Source: Pyrinomonadaceae bacterium (lineage in GTDB: Bacteria > Acidobacteriota > Blastocatellia > Pyrinomonadales > Pyrinomonadaceae). Taken from it: DNA of 64,000 bases. The DNA lies in NCBI GenBank assembly GCA_021228405.1, contig JAJQRF010000005.1:186001-250000 (forward strand). Reading direction: 5' to 3'. The notes under the pieces are model-generated. The model ran no database searches, had not been told where the DNA came from, and saw only the letters and a program-made list of their open reading frames with translations. The first letter of the stretch is position 1, and every line of letters begins with the position of its first letter. Of the stretch, positions 25,441 to 34,337 are shown in pieces. Both the position numbers and the translations under genes were made by a program.

Positions 25441-25458
25441 GCTCAATTATTTTAATTA

Positions 25459-28416
25459 TTACCAGCTAAAACGCATCTGGAGTTCGATTCGACGGTTTGC
25501 CGCTCCGCCTCCACCGCCGCCGCCGAATCCGCCGAACCCGCCGACAGTCGAAATCGATTGTCCGAAACGGCTCGAAACCAGATTGCCGACAGGCGTTCCG
25601 AAATTGACGTTATTGAACAGATTGTTGAAATTGAGCCCGACGTTCAGATTATACGGCTTTCTTTCACTGCCGCCGCCGAATCCGCCGAATCCGCCGCGAC
25701 CGCCGCCGCCCGGAAATCCGCCGCGACCGCCGCGACCGCCACCGCCGCCGCCGCCGCCCTGTCGACCTGCGCCGTCCTGACCGCCGCCCTGCGTTGCCGC
25801 CGCCGTCGCTTTTGAACCGCCGAAACCGAAGTTTTTACTGACACGCAGATTGACGCTGAAATAACTCGGCGATTGCCCGTAATTGCGCGGGATGATCGCG
25901 TTCGGATCGTTGTCGCCGACATTGCAGAAATTGTTTGTCAGCCCAAGCGTATTGCATCTCGCGGCAAGTTCGCCGTAGGTCGGACGCTCGTTAAAGAAAA
26001 GGTCGCCGTTGGTATCGACACCGCGCACGATATTAAACGGTCTGCCCGAATTCGCGATGATGAACGGGCTGAGTGAAACCTCCCAGGGTAATGTAAAATT
26101 GCCGCCGAGAAAGAAATTATGACGCGTATCGAACGACGATCTGCCGTATTCGTCGCTCAGATCGTAGCTGTAAGCGGGCGCACTTCCCGCACCGTCCGTA
26201 TCACTCTTTGCATAGCCCAAACGGTAATTTCCAAACAACGAAAATCCGGCACTGAGAAAGGTTCTGAAATTAGCGATAAATTGCTGTTGATTCAAAATAC
26301 CGCTCGATTCGTATTGATAAATATTTCCCTGTCCCGCAAACGGAACAGGTGCATTTTGACAATTGATCTGTGCCGGACAGATCGGCGCATTAATGTTTCG
26401 CAATCTCAATTGATGAAAACTTCTCTGTGCGATATAGAAAAGCGAAAGCGTCGTGCGCGCCGGTAATTGTCTTTCCATTCCGAGCGCGAATTGTCCGGTG
26501 TAGGGCGATTCGAGATCGTCCGCAACGCGTCTGATGACGCTCGACGAAGGCAAAACTGTCTGAATCTGTGCGATTGTCGGCACGTTCGTGACACCGTTGA
26601 CCGTAAACACGGGTTGTGTCAGGAGTGCGAGTGCGGCTTGTTGAAGAGCCGGATTTGAATTATTCAAACTGACCGTATAGCTTAACTGATTTACGCCGTT
26701 AAACCGCAAAGCCTGTAACGAAAAATTTTCGCTGAAACGGTCGTAGAAAAGACCGAAACCGCCGCGGAAAACCGTTTTCGGCGGACGTGCACCGCCCGCA
26801 CCGGGCGACCACGCAAACGAAAATCTCGGCGCAAAATTCTTGTTGTCGCTGATATTGTTCTGATTTTCGTAACGCAAACCGAAACTCAGGGTCAGAGCCG
26901 GATTAACGCGCCAATCGTCCGAAACGAACACGCCGACATCCGTTTGCGAAATGCTCTGTTCGGGATTTCCGGCGGCAACGGTATATTGAACCGGCGTTTG
27001 CGTATCCTGAATCGTGGCAATGTAATTATTAAGATTCGTAAACGTAAAAGTTCCGCCGAAGTTGTTTTCGGAGCGGTCTTTTAGATTGATCCCACGAACC
27101 CGCGCTCCGAATTTTACGGAATGTTCACCGTTTTTTCCGAGCGAAGTCGTCGTGTAATTTTGAATTTCCCAGTTTTTATTGCGATTGAAACTTAGACCGA
27201 TCTGCGCGCCGCCGCCCGTAAAGGCGAAAGGAACATTAATGGTCGGGATCGTATTGTCGCCGATCTGGTCACGGTTGTTGACCTCATATTGGAACCGCGT
27301 TTCGTTGACCGTTTTCGGATTGACGATCATCGTTTCGGTCAGACGAAATTCGTGCTGTGTATTTTTCGTTTCGTAAGCGCGCGTCGGCAAGGAAGTGTCG
27401 CCGATTCCCTGATTATCGACATTGGCGCGCGTAAAGCTGTAACGCAAAACCAGAGTATTGTTGGTATTTATCTGATAATCGAAACGCGGGCTGATCGTAA
27501 TGCGCCGGTTCGGAACCTGAAATTCCTGTCTGAAGGAAGTGACATTCAGCGTCGGATCGAGCACCAGAGCATTAACGACCGTGTTGTTATCGACTTCGCG
27601 GTTATTAAAATCAAGAAAGAATGAAGATTTTCCTTTTTGAACCGGACCCGAAACGTTTCCTCCGTAAAAGCGCGTCTGGCTCGGCGCACGGTTCAAAGCG
27701 AACGGGTTGCGCGAATTGAGGCTTTCATCGTTGAAATTCAGAAAAGCTTGTCCGCGCCATTTGTCCGAACCGGGTTTGGTCAAAATTTCGATTCTTCCGA
27801 AACCCAACCGATCATATTCTGCCGAAAACGGGTTTTGATTGATGCGGATTTCACGAATCGCTTCCTTCGGCGGAAGTCTGCCGCCCGTAAATCCGTCGAT
27901 GTAAATCTGCCCGCCGTTCGGTCCTGCCGAAGGTCCCGCCAGAGCCTGCAAAGCGGCTTCGAGTTCGTCAGGATCATCCGGCAAAGCATCCAAATCCTTA
28001 TCTTTGATGACGGTTGCGCCTTTATCTGCATTCGGATCGGTGGAAACCTGATTATCGTTTGAAACTTCGACCTGCTCGGCAACGCCTTCGACGGTCATCG
28101 TGATCGATAAAGCTTCCCGTGCGCCCGCTTTTACTTCGACTTCGGGATTTTCGTAAAAAGCGAATTTTTCAGCCGTGACGCGCACGATATAACTTCCCGG
28201 CGCAAGCCCGTTGATCGTAAAATCGCCCTGCTGATTTGTAACCGCCTTTTTTTCCTTTCCTTCGCCGTCGACCGCCGTAACGGTCGCTCCGACAATGCTC
28301 GCTCCCAATGAATCGATGACCTGCCCGGTCAAACTTCCCGTTTGCTGTGCCAGGATCGTCGAGCTTATGAATAGATTTATGATTCCGACTATTAAAAATG
28401 TCTTTAGATATTTCAT
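25459..28416 (-). CDS. TonB-dependent receptor-like OMP with regulatory-like domain
   Basis: 985 residues. A signal peptide is followed by a carboxypeptidase-regulatory-like domain (~25-110: GSLTGQVIDSLGASIVGATVTAV...GEKKAVTNQQGDFTINGLAPGSYIV). Then comes a plug-like region with GGQIYIDGFTGGRLPPKEAIREIRINQNPFSAEYDRLGFG, then a ~750-residue beta-barrel. The protein ends RIELQMRFSW, an aromatic C-terminus suited to barrel insertion. This is the Oar/OmpA-related layout expanded in acidobacteria, used for uptake of large substrates or adhesion. Unusual: two very Gly-rich stretches, at ~865-915 and just before the last strand. No TonB box is evident. Confidence 0.88.
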   Translation of the reverse strand: MKYLKTFLIVGIINLFISSTILAQQTGSLTGQVIDSLGASIVGATVTAVDGEGKEKKAVTNQQGDFTINGLAPGSYIVRVTAEKFAFYENPEVEVKAGAREALSITMTVEGVAEQVEVSNDNQVSTDPNADKGATVIKDKDLDALPDDPDELEAALQALAGPSAGPNGGQIYIDGFTGGRLPPKEAIREIRINQNPFSAEYDRLGFGRIEILTKPGSDKWRGQAFLNFNDESLNSRNPFALNRAPSQTRFYGGNVSGPVQKGKSSFFLDFNNREVDNNTVVNALVLDPTLNVTSFRQEFQVPNRRITISPRFDYQINTNNTLVLRYSFTRANVDNQGIGDTSLPTRAYETKNTQHEFRLTETMIVNPKTVNETRFQYEVNNRDQIGDNTIPTINVPFAFTGGGAQIGLSFNRNKNWEIQNYTTTSLGKNGEHSVKFGARVRGINLKDRSENNFGGTFTFTNLNNYIATIQDTQTPVQYTVAAGNPEQSISQTDVGVFVSDDWRVNPALTLSFGLRYENQNNISDNKNFAPRFSFAWSPGAGGARPPKTVFRGGFGLFYDRFSENFSLQALRFNGVNQLSYTVSLNNSNPALQQAALALLTQPVFTVNGVTNVPTIAQIQTVLPSSSVIRRVADDLESPYTGQFALGMERQLPARTTLSLFYIAQRSFHQLRLRNINAPICPAQINCQNAPVPFAGQGNIYQYESSGILNQQQFIANFRTFLSAGFSLFGNYRLGYAKSDTDGAGSAPAYSYDLSDEYGRSSFDTRHNFFLGGNFTLPWEVSLSPFIIANSGRPFNIVRGVDTNGDLFFNERPTYGELAARCNTLGLTNNFCNVGDNDPNAIIPRNYGQSPSYFSVNLRVSKNFGFGGSKATAAATQGGGQDGAGRQGGGGGGGGRGGRGGFPGGGGRGGFGGFGGGSERKPYNLNVGLNFNNLFNNVNFGTPVGNLVSSRFGQSISTVGGFGGFGGGGGGGAANRRIELQMRFSW

Positions 28417-28461
28417 CTGTGATTTGCCTGCTTATTATGATTTATGAATATGAATAAAATC

Positions 28462-28487
28462 GAAACGCAGGATTTTGCCTGCGTTTC
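28462..28487 (-). terminator. Hairpin between DUF5666-like and receptor genes
   Basis: gaaacgcagg (28462-28471) and cctgcgtttc (28478-28487) form a perfect 10-bp stem with a 6-nt loop. On the minus strand GATTTTATTC follows. It would end or attenuate transcription from the upstream Gly-rich protein gene before the receptor gene. Confidence 0.65.
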
Positions 28488-28509
28488 TTTGATTATTAAG
28501 AATTTTTGC

Positions 28510-29748
28510 TTACGGGAAATTTACCCCGTCGAGTCCTGGAATGGTGAAACCGCCGCCTTGTCCGCCGCCCTGATTTCCACCTTGTCCGCCGCCCGCTTGC
28601 GCGGTTTTCAGAAACGGTTCGACACCTGCCAGCAATTTGATCGCGGTGATGCGGTCAACATTTGCGGTTTTCGTGCTCGAAACGGCGATCATATCGCCCG
28701 CTTTCAGATCGGCAACCGTGATGCTCGGAAAACGTTCGAGCATCGCGTCGATTCCGCCTTGTCCGCCGCGCATTCCGCCGCCGAAACCGCCGCCTTGTCC
28801 GTTCGGATTCGGTTGTCCCGCGCCTTGCGGAGTCTGACCTTGCGGCGGTCGCATTCCGCCCTGTCCCGCTTGTCCGCCCTGACCGTTCGGCGCGCCTTGT
28901 CCGCCCGGTCGCATTCCGCCGGCTGACATCATCGCCATTCTTTGCGCAAATTCTTCAGGAAATTTTTTCTGCAAAGTCGTTTGGCTGACGGCGATCACGA
29001 CATCCTTTTTAGTTTGAATGTTGGTAATGACAACTTCGTTTTTCGCCGCATCGATCGATTTAACCGTTCCCGCCACCGTTTGAAACGAACCCGTGACGAC
29101 TTCTTCAGCCGCGAAGCTTAAACCGTCCGCCGATTTATCGCCGAGCGCAAGCAATGTGTCGCCCGCTTTGATTTCCGATAAGGTGCTCGGCTTGGCTTTG
29201 GCGTATTCGATCGAATCAGGCGCGTAACGCATTATTTTCGCGTTTCCCTTTGCCGATAAAACGATGTTCGTTTTGTTCATTAAACCGCCGACCTCGACCG
29301 TTACTTGTCCCGTCTGCGGGTTAACCGAAGTTACTTTCCCGTTAATGCTTCTTGTGCGCCATTGTTCGGCGCGGTCGCTCTGCGTTTTGCTGATGTCGGC
29401 TTTCGTCATCAGATAGATGGTGCGTGCGCGAAGCGTTTTTTTATCGTCCGAATAAAAACCTGAGATTGCCAGCTTGTCGCCCGCACCGATGTCGCTCAAA
29501 GCCGAAGTAACGGCATTTTTCAGACTCGGATTATCCGGCTGAACGCGTTTATATTCGGTTTTGTCCGTCAAAGAAATGTCCAATGAACCGTCTTTCGTCT
29601 GCAAAACGATCTTTGCATCGGCTAAATTAACGACATCGCCCGTCACGACCGAAGGCTTTAAGCCGCCGTCGGAAGTCTGTGCCGAAACGAGCGAAAAAAT
29701 CCCCGAAAGTGCTGAAATAAATAGAAATAATATTAATTTTGAACGCAT
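28510..29748 (-). CDS. Secreted Gly-rich protein with DUF5666-like repeats
   Basis: 412 residues with a signal peptide (cleavage near SAQTSDG). Three to four repeats of ~75 residues alternate beta strands of the type VTGDVVNLADAKIVLQTKDG...GDKLAISGF and INGKVTSVNPQTGQVTVEVGG, as in DUF5666/OB-like domains. Low-complexity Gly/Gln/Pro stretches interrupt them (~285-340 and the C-terminus, with MRPPQGQTPQG and GGGQGGNQGGG). Role unknown. The glycine-rich parts resemble those of the adjacent outer-membrane receptor, which suggests they act together at the cell surface. Confidence 0.65.
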   Translation of the reverse strand: MRSKLILFLFISALSGIFSLVSAQTSDGGLKPSVVTGDVVNLADAKIVLQTKDGSLDISLTDKTEYKRVQPDNPSLKNAVTSALSDIGAGDKLAISGFYSDDKKTLRARTIYLMTKADISKTQSDRAEQWRTRSINGKVTSVNPQTGQVTVEVGGLMNKTNIVLSAKGNAKIMRYAPDSIEYAKAKPSTLSEIKAGDTLLALGDKSADGLSFAAEEVVTGSFQTVAGTVKSIDAAKNEVVITNIQTKKDVVIAVSQTTLQKKFPEEFAQRMAMMSAGGMRPGGQGAPNGQGGQAGQGGMRPPQGQTPQGAGQPNPNGQGGGFGGGMRGGQGGIDAMLERFPSITVADLKAGDMIAVSSTKTANVDRITAIKLLAGVEPFLKTAQAGGGQGGNQGGGQGGGFTIPGLDGVNFP

Positions 29749-29893
29749 TATTTTTTATTGAAAAATTAAAATTGTCTTTATGTATACGCGCTTAACCCGC
29801 GAAAGTTGCTAACTTACGCAATTTAAGACGATATTTTATCTCTTTAAGTTTGATGTAAAGTGTAAAGAATTGTAAAAAAGGGAAAAGAAAATG

Positions 29894-30853
29894 TTAGGGT
29901 CTTTTCCATTTTTCCGTGGAGCGCGCCGTCACGATCAGACCGATTCCGGCGGCAAACAATGCGAAGAATCCGAAAGTCCAGAGATAAGGAATTGAAAGTA
30001 AGATCGTCCAAGCCGCGACACCGATGAAAAGAGTGAGCGATTCGGAGTGATATTTATCGCCGAAAAGCGTCTTTTCCAGAAACTTTCCGAGGCTCACCTG
30101 CAAGGCGACGCGCCCGAAAATGTAAGCGAGCAGTAAGAGCACGAAGATCATCAGGTAAACGACCGCGCTCAGATAATTCGGCAAAAAGCTCAGGCTTCCG
30201 ATCGAGGCAATCATCGTCAGCACGAACGTAAAAAAGCCGAGCGCAAAAACCTTGAGCGTCGAAAGCTGAAAACGCGCAACGGCACGGCTCACCGCTCCCG
30301 GCGCGATCGTCGTAAACCCGAGGGAAACGATAAACCAGAAAAGAATCGCCAACAGACGCGAAACAAAAAAAGATATTGAAAGCGTCGGTGAAAATATTTG
30401 CGTCGGGTCTTGTGCCAGTCTGCGAAATTCTTCTTCAAAGATGCCGAAAACGATGGTTTCCTTGCCTTCCGTTCGCTTCGGACGAGCCGATTCGGAACGA
30501 TACGTGCCGCCGAAAACGATCACGTCGCCGCCGATAAAAGCACCTTCTTTTTGTGTGACCGAGCCGCCGACGGTTGCGACATCGCCGCTCACGGTTCCTT
30601 CGATCACGACATCGCCGCCGAACGAAAGCACGCCTTTTGCCTGTTTTTTAATAATGACGGTTTTGCCGAAGGAGAAAACTTCCATTTCGGGAGCGTCTTC
30701 GATAATCAGGGTGTTTTCGTCGGGAGTCAGGATTTGTGATTGTGCAAAAGCACCGAGTGAACAGAAAAAGACCAACATTATCCCGCAAAGCAATCTCAAT
30801 TGACGGGAAACATCGAAATTAAAAACTTCTTTAATGCTGATCGAACTAATCAC
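29894..30853 (-). CDS. Bactofilin-like/integral membrane protein of the ECF sigma operon
   Basis: 319 residues. A signal-like hydrophobic segment (~25-38, GIMLVFFCSLGAFAQ) is followed by a short bactofilin-like beta-helix (VIIKKQAKGVLSFGGDVVIEGTVSGDVATVGGSV). Five to six transmembrane helices fill the second half. The frame begins with GTG at 30853, overlapping the anti-sigma stop by 8 bp, so translation is probably coupled; the ATG at residue 26 is an alternative start. Encoded with the ECF sigma and anti-sigma pair, it may be an effector or accessory part of an envelope-stress response (inference). Confidence 0.7.
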   Translation of the reverse strand: MISSISIKEVFNFDVSRQLRLLCGIMLVFFCSLGAFAQSQILTPDENTLIIEDAPEMEVFSFGKTVIIKKQAKGVLSFGGDVVIEGTVSGDVATVGGSVTQKEGAFIGGDVIVFGGTYRSESARPKRTEGKETIVFGIFEEEFRRLAQDPTQIFSPTLSISFFVSRLLAILFWFIVSLGFTTIAPGAVSRAVARFQLSTLKVFALGFFTFVLTMIASIGSLSFLPNYLSAVVYLMIFVLLLLAYIFGRVALQVSLGKFLEKTLFGDKYHSESLTLFIGVAAWTILLSIPYLWTFGFFALFAAGIGLIVTARSTEKWKRP

Positions 30854-31436
30854 TTTTTGAGCCTAAAATCTTAAATTCGGTAATCAAACGTGAAAATATG
30901 AGGGCTGAAATCCCGAGTAAAATCGCCAGAAAGATAAACGAAAAAGCTGATTTATAAACAAACTGGAAGCAAAGCGATTTCAAAATAACCGTTAAGCCGA
31001 TGGCAAAATCATAGATCAGGTGTCCGAAAAAACTGCCGACCGCTAAAACCTGTTCGATAAACTTTCCGCCTGTGTTGACCACGGCTTCGGATTCGCCCGC
31101 TAATCCCAAAACGACCAATAAAAACAACGCGGCACAGATAAAAAGTGCCTTATAACGTTCCCCCGGTCGGCGCAAACCGCTGACGCGGCTTTCGGCATTG
31201 GCGACGACGACCTTTGTAAAATTTTCGGGAAGTTCAAAGTCTTTTTCTTCTTCGAGCGCAAAATCGAGCGCGTTGAGCAGTTTTTTCTGGGCGTTGAGTT
31301 CGTTGCGGCAAGCGTCGCAGTCGAGAATGTGCATTTCCAGGGCGAGTTCGGCACGCGAAGAAAGCTCGCCGTCAAGATATTCGGCGATTTCCGCACGCGG
31401 ACATACGCTTATTTTTTCTGCACCTTCAAAACTCAT
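30846..31436 (-). CDS. Anti-sigma factor with zinc finger (zf-HC2)
   Basis: 196 residues. The N-terminal ZAS/zf-HC2 domain is CPRAEIAEYLDGELSSRAELALEMHILDCDACRNEL with the H-x3-C-x2-C signature (His-ILD-Cys-DA-Cys). Three hydrophobic segments follow (about 97-113, 130-160 and 167-187), so the ECF sigma would be held at the membrane. It starts 16 bp after the sigma gene, the normal order for such pairs. Confidence 0.85.
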   Translation of the reverse strand: MSFEGAEKISVCPRAEIAEYLDGELSSRAELALEMHILDCDACRNELNAQKKLLNALDFALEEEKDFELPENFTKVVVANAESRVSGLRRPGERYKALFICAALFLLVVLGLAGESEAVVNTGGKFIEQVLAVGSFFGHLIYDFAIGLTVILKSLCFQFVYKSAFSFIFLAILLGISALIFSRLITEFKILGSKSD

Positions 31437-31452
31437 TTCAATCGATTAAAAA

Positions 31453-32058
31453 TTAAATTCCCGTAAAACCGCGTTCGATGAACATATCGCGCATCATTTC
31501 GCGCGCGCGGAAAAGACGATTTTTGACCGTTCCGAGCGGAAGTCCCGTCACCTCGGCGATCTCGTCGTAACTCAAATCCTGCGAATGACGCAGAACGATC
31601 AGGTCGCGATAGACGACCGGCAGACATTTGACGACCGAATCGATCTCGTTGCGCCATTCGGTGCGTTCGCGTTCCTGTTCGGGTGTCGGGTTCGGGCTTT
31701 CGAGCTGTAATTGATAAGTTCCGTCGGCGTTTTCGGCTTCGATGCTCTGTTTGACCATCGAATTGCGGCGCATATAATCGATCGCGGCGTTGTGCGCGAT
31801 GCGGTAGAGCCAGGTTGAAAATTTGTAATCGGAACTGTATCTTTCGAGCGAATTATAGACTTTAATAAAAACTTCCTGCGTTACGTCGAGCGAGGCTTCG
31901 TAATCGTTGAGCATCCGGTAAACGTAACTCGTGATCGGTCGCTGATAGCGGCGCACGAGTTCCTCGAAACCGTCTTCGCGTCCGCGAATGGCATCGGCGA
32001 TCAGTTCCACGTCGGTTAAACTCTTGATATTTTCGATTGCGATTGATTGGTTTGGCAT
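31453..32058 (-). CDS. ECF RNA polymerase sigma factor (RpoE-like)
   Basis: 201 residues. Region 2 (FEELVRRYQRPITSYVYRMLNDYEASLDVTQEVFIKVYNSLERY...FSTWLYRIAHNAAIDYMRR) is followed by an acidic linker and region 4 (CLPVVYRDLIVLRHSQDLSYDEIAEVTGLPLGTVKNRLFRAREMM). This is the RpoE-like/SigW type. It heads a three-gene operon with its anti-sigma and a membrane protein. A GAAACTT box upstream suggests it transcribes itself. Confidence 0.94.
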   Translation of the reverse strand: MPNQSIAIENIKSLTDVELIADAIRGREDGFEELVRRYQRPITSYVYRMLNDYEASLDVTQEVFIKVYNSLERYSSDYKFSTWLYRIAHNAAIDYMRRNSMVKQSIEAENADGTYQLQLESPNPTPEQERERTEWRNEIDSVVKCLPVVYRDLIVLRHSQDLSYDEIAEVTGLPLGTVKNRLFRAREMMRDMFIERGFTGI

Positions 32059-32068
32059 AACGCACAGG

Positions 32069-32097
32069 TATTACGGCTATTATTTCAGAAAAGTTTC
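32069..32097 (-). promoter_or_regulatory. Candidate ECF-type autoregulated promoter
   Basis: On the minus strand GAAACTT (32097-32091) is followed after 15 bp by CGTAATA (32075-32069), about 12 bp before the sigma ATG. GAA(A)CTT and CGT-type elements are common in ECF promoters, but only one site is available here to judge. Confidence 0.35.
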
Positions 32098-32208
32098 AGA
32101 AGTAAAAACGAAATTTCGCGTAATTTCCGGATATTTTCAAAACCTTGCGCGAGGCAATGAAATTATAAACTTTGCGCTCAAAGCGTCTTTGCGTGATAAT
32201 TTTCAATT

Positions 32209-33885
32209 ATGCAGAGATTTACAATTTTCTTTTCGGCTTTTTTTGCCCTTTTTCTACTGGCGATTTCGGCTCTCCCGCAAAATAAATTTGAAGGCTACAA
32301 CATCATTCTCGACGTGCCCGAAGATCATAAAACGGCGACCTGCACGATTCGCTACGTGCCGCCGACGACCAACATCACGATCTCCGATCTCGACACGAAA
32401 ACGCCGATGCGCGTCCGTTCGTGCGGAACGTCGGGCGCGAGCCTGACGCAAAGCGGTTCGATCGCTTCGATGACGGCGAGCAAAACCGATTACAAATGGT
32501 GTTTCGAGGGCGAGGACAAATCCTACCGCGTTTCGTTTCGCGGCGATCAATCGAGCGGAACGGTCATTTACGATTGGATTCCGAACCGCGAACCGAACGA
32601 ATCGGGCGCGTATAACATCAAGGATTTCGGCGCGAAAGGCGACGGGCGCACCGACGACACGATCGCGATCCAGAGCGCGTTCGCCTATCTCGCCACGCGC
32701 AACGGCGGAACGCTGATCTTTCCCGAAGGCGATTATATGGTCGGCGGAACGGCTAATTACAAAGGATTGATCGTGCCGTCGGGCGTGATAATTCAGGGCA
32801 TCAGCAGTGCCAATTCCAATTCCTACACGAACAACGTCAACCAGAAAAGTCCGAGCCGCATCATCCTGACGGGACGCAGCCGCGCGCTTTTCAAGATCGG
32901 CGAATGCACCGATTCGATCACCATCAAGGACATCGAACTTTACGCGCAGAGCAACGACAATACTTACGGTTTTGAAGCGGTCGGCGCGTTCACTTCGGCG
33001 CAGAATTTCTATTTCGAGCGCGTCGTTTTCAATAATTTCTTTCGCGGCATTTACGGACACGCCCTGCCGATCACGCAGAAAACGTGGCAGTTCGATTACA
33101 TCAAGCTCAATCATTGCCGTTTCATCTACAATCGCGACGCGGGCATCTGGAACGACGTTTCAAACTCCGACTGGAAGATCGAAGGCAGTTTGTTCATCAA
33201 TCCGAAGAAGCAACCCGGACAGAATGCGAATTCGATGCACTTCGAGCGTTCGGCGGCGGTTTTGATTTCCGATACCTACGGCGGCGGTTTTCCGAACGCA
33301 CTCGGCGGAACTTTCCTTGATGTGCTTTCGTCGGGCGTGATTACGATTCTGACCTCGCAGACCGAGAATATGACTAATTCGATCGTTCTGAACGAAGCGA
33401 ACATTCAGGGCGCGGGCGATTATTCCTATCCGCTGACGATCCTGAACAGCATCTTTCACGACCCGATCTTTCTCAATTCGCGCGTGACGCTCGTTTCGAC
33501 GGGTTCGTTTTACGGACCGAAAACCTTCAAATCGAATCCGCTCGTGCGCGTTTATTCGACGGGCGACCGCTTTTGCTACGACGGCGGCATCATCGGCTGT
33601 CAGGGCGCAACGCGCAATCTCTTCGACAAATCGACGATCATTTTTATGACGGGACAGCCGAACGATTTCGGGAAACTGGAAGGTTATCCGACCGTTTTCG
33701 GCACGGACGTGCAGTTTAACGCGCCCGTGCAGATGCCCTCGTTTCCGCAAAATCAACTTCCGGCGGGAAAAGCGAACGGCTCGATGGTGTATTGCCAGAA
33801 CTGCCGCCGCAACACAACCCCGTGTCAGCAAGGCGGAAGCGGCGCGCCCGCAATGATGGTCGGCAATCAATGGAGTTGTTTATAA
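32209..33885 (+). CDS. Secreted pectate-lyase-superfamily beta-helix protein
   Basis: 558 residues with a signal peptide (FAFFALFLLAISALPQ-type core, cleaved near LPQ). An N-terminal beta domain of ~110 residues is followed by the Pectate_lyase_3 signature YNIKDFGAKGDGRTDDTIAIQSAF and GGTLIFPEGDYMVGG. Many short beta-helix coils follow to about residue 500, and the tail has paired Cys (MVYCQNCRRNTTPC). Members of this superfamily cleave or bind polysaccharides, often exopolysaccharide or phage-type substrates. The catalytic residues cannot be fixed from the sequence alone. It is divergent from the ECF sigma operon. Confidence 0.8.
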   Translation: MQRFTIFFSAFFALFLLAISALPQNKFEGYNIILDVPEDHKTATCTIRYVPPTTNITISDLDTKTPMRVRSCGTSGASLTQSGSIASMTASKTDYKWCFEGEDKSYRVSFRGDQSSGTVIYDWIPNREPNESGAYNIKDFGAKGDGRTDDTIAIQSAFAYLATRNGGTLIFPEGDYMVGGTANYKGLIVPSGVIIQGISSANSNSYTNNVNQKSPSRIILTGRSRALFKIGECTDSITIKDIELYAQSNDNTYGFEAVGAFTSAQNFYFERVVFNNFFRGIYGHALPITQKTWQFDYIKLNHCRFIYNRDAGIWNDVSNSDWKIEGSLFINPKKQPGQNANSMHFERSAAVLISDTYGGGFPNALGGTFLDVLSSGVITILTSQTENMTNSIVLNEANIQGAGDYSYPLTILNSIFHDPIFLNSRVTLVSTGSFYGPKTFKSNPLVRVYSTGDRFCYDGGIIGCQGATRNLFDKSTIIFMTGQPNDFGKLEGYPTVFGTDVQFNAPVQMPSFPQNQLPAGKANGSMVYCQNCRRNTTPCQQGGSGAPAMMVGNQWSCL

Positions 33886-33924
33886 AGGATGTTTGATTGG
33901 TTGTTTTGAGAGAGATTTTATAAA

Positions 33925-34197
33925 GGGAAACGGAATGTTTTCCAAGGGAAATGAATCGTTTTAAAAGGGAAACGGTTCATTTCCCTTTTCATATCTTCCG
34001 TTTTAAAAGGGAAACCGTTCGTTTTAAATGGGAAATGAATCGTTTTAAATGGAAAACCGTTCGTTTTAAATGGGAAATGAATCATTTTAAAAGGGAAACG
34101 AACGGTTTCCCTTTTTATATCTTCCGTTTCCCTTGGGAAATGAACGGTTTCCCTTTTCATATCTCCTGTTTCCCTTTTGAAACGATTCATTTTCCTT
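33925..34197. repeat. 21-bp tandem repeat array C (13 units)
   Basis: Thirteen units of exactly 21 bp tile 273 bp without indels; degenerate units extend on both sides. The unit is a dyad: GGGAAA, 7 variable bases, then TTTCCC or TTTTAAA, plus two bases. Left halves are GGGAAATGAATCG, GGGAAACCGTTCG or TTCATATCTTCCG; right halves are TTTTAAAA or TTTCCCTT. Three of the four TTTCCCTT right halves inside the array are followed by the TTCATATC/TTTATATC left half. Both strands stay open and translate as heptads (KTNGFPF and the like). It lies between the convergent beta-helix gene and gyrA. Confidence 0.92.
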
Positions 34198-34253
34198 TTA
34201 CAAGAACAGATTTTGAGGCGAATAAACCTGTCCGCCGATTAATTTTTCTGAAA

Positions 34254-34271
34254 TAACGTCAGTTGACGTTA
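34254..34271. promoter_or_regulatory. Perfect palindrome TAACGTCA-GT-TGACGTTA
   Basis: Eight-base arms with a 2-bp spacer lie between array C and the gyrA terminator. This is the size of a dimeric regulator site, but it is downstream of both flanking genes, so a promoter role is unlikely. Confidence 0.3.
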
Positions 34272-34306
34272 AAATAACCAATTTCTTCTTTTGCCCGCTA
34301 AAAAGA

Positions 34307-34337
34307 AAAAGGGATGAATTTTACATTCATCCCTTTT
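34307..34337. terminator. gyrA terminator (bidirectional)
   Basis: aaaagggatgaat (34307-34319) and attcatccctttt (34325-34337) form a 13-bp perfect stem with a 5-nt loop. It lies 25 bp after the gyrA stop, with A/T runs on both sides. Confidence 0.85.

Noticed and set aside
8814-34197. CRISPR arrays
   Set aside because: Repeats are contiguous and degenerate with no unique spacers, and no cas genes lie nearby.
33918-34256. Two overlapping ORFs, 90 and 101 residues, on opposite strands of array C
   Set aside because: Both strands are open because the units lack stop codons. The translations are mirror images of the DNA dyads, and no start signals are seen.
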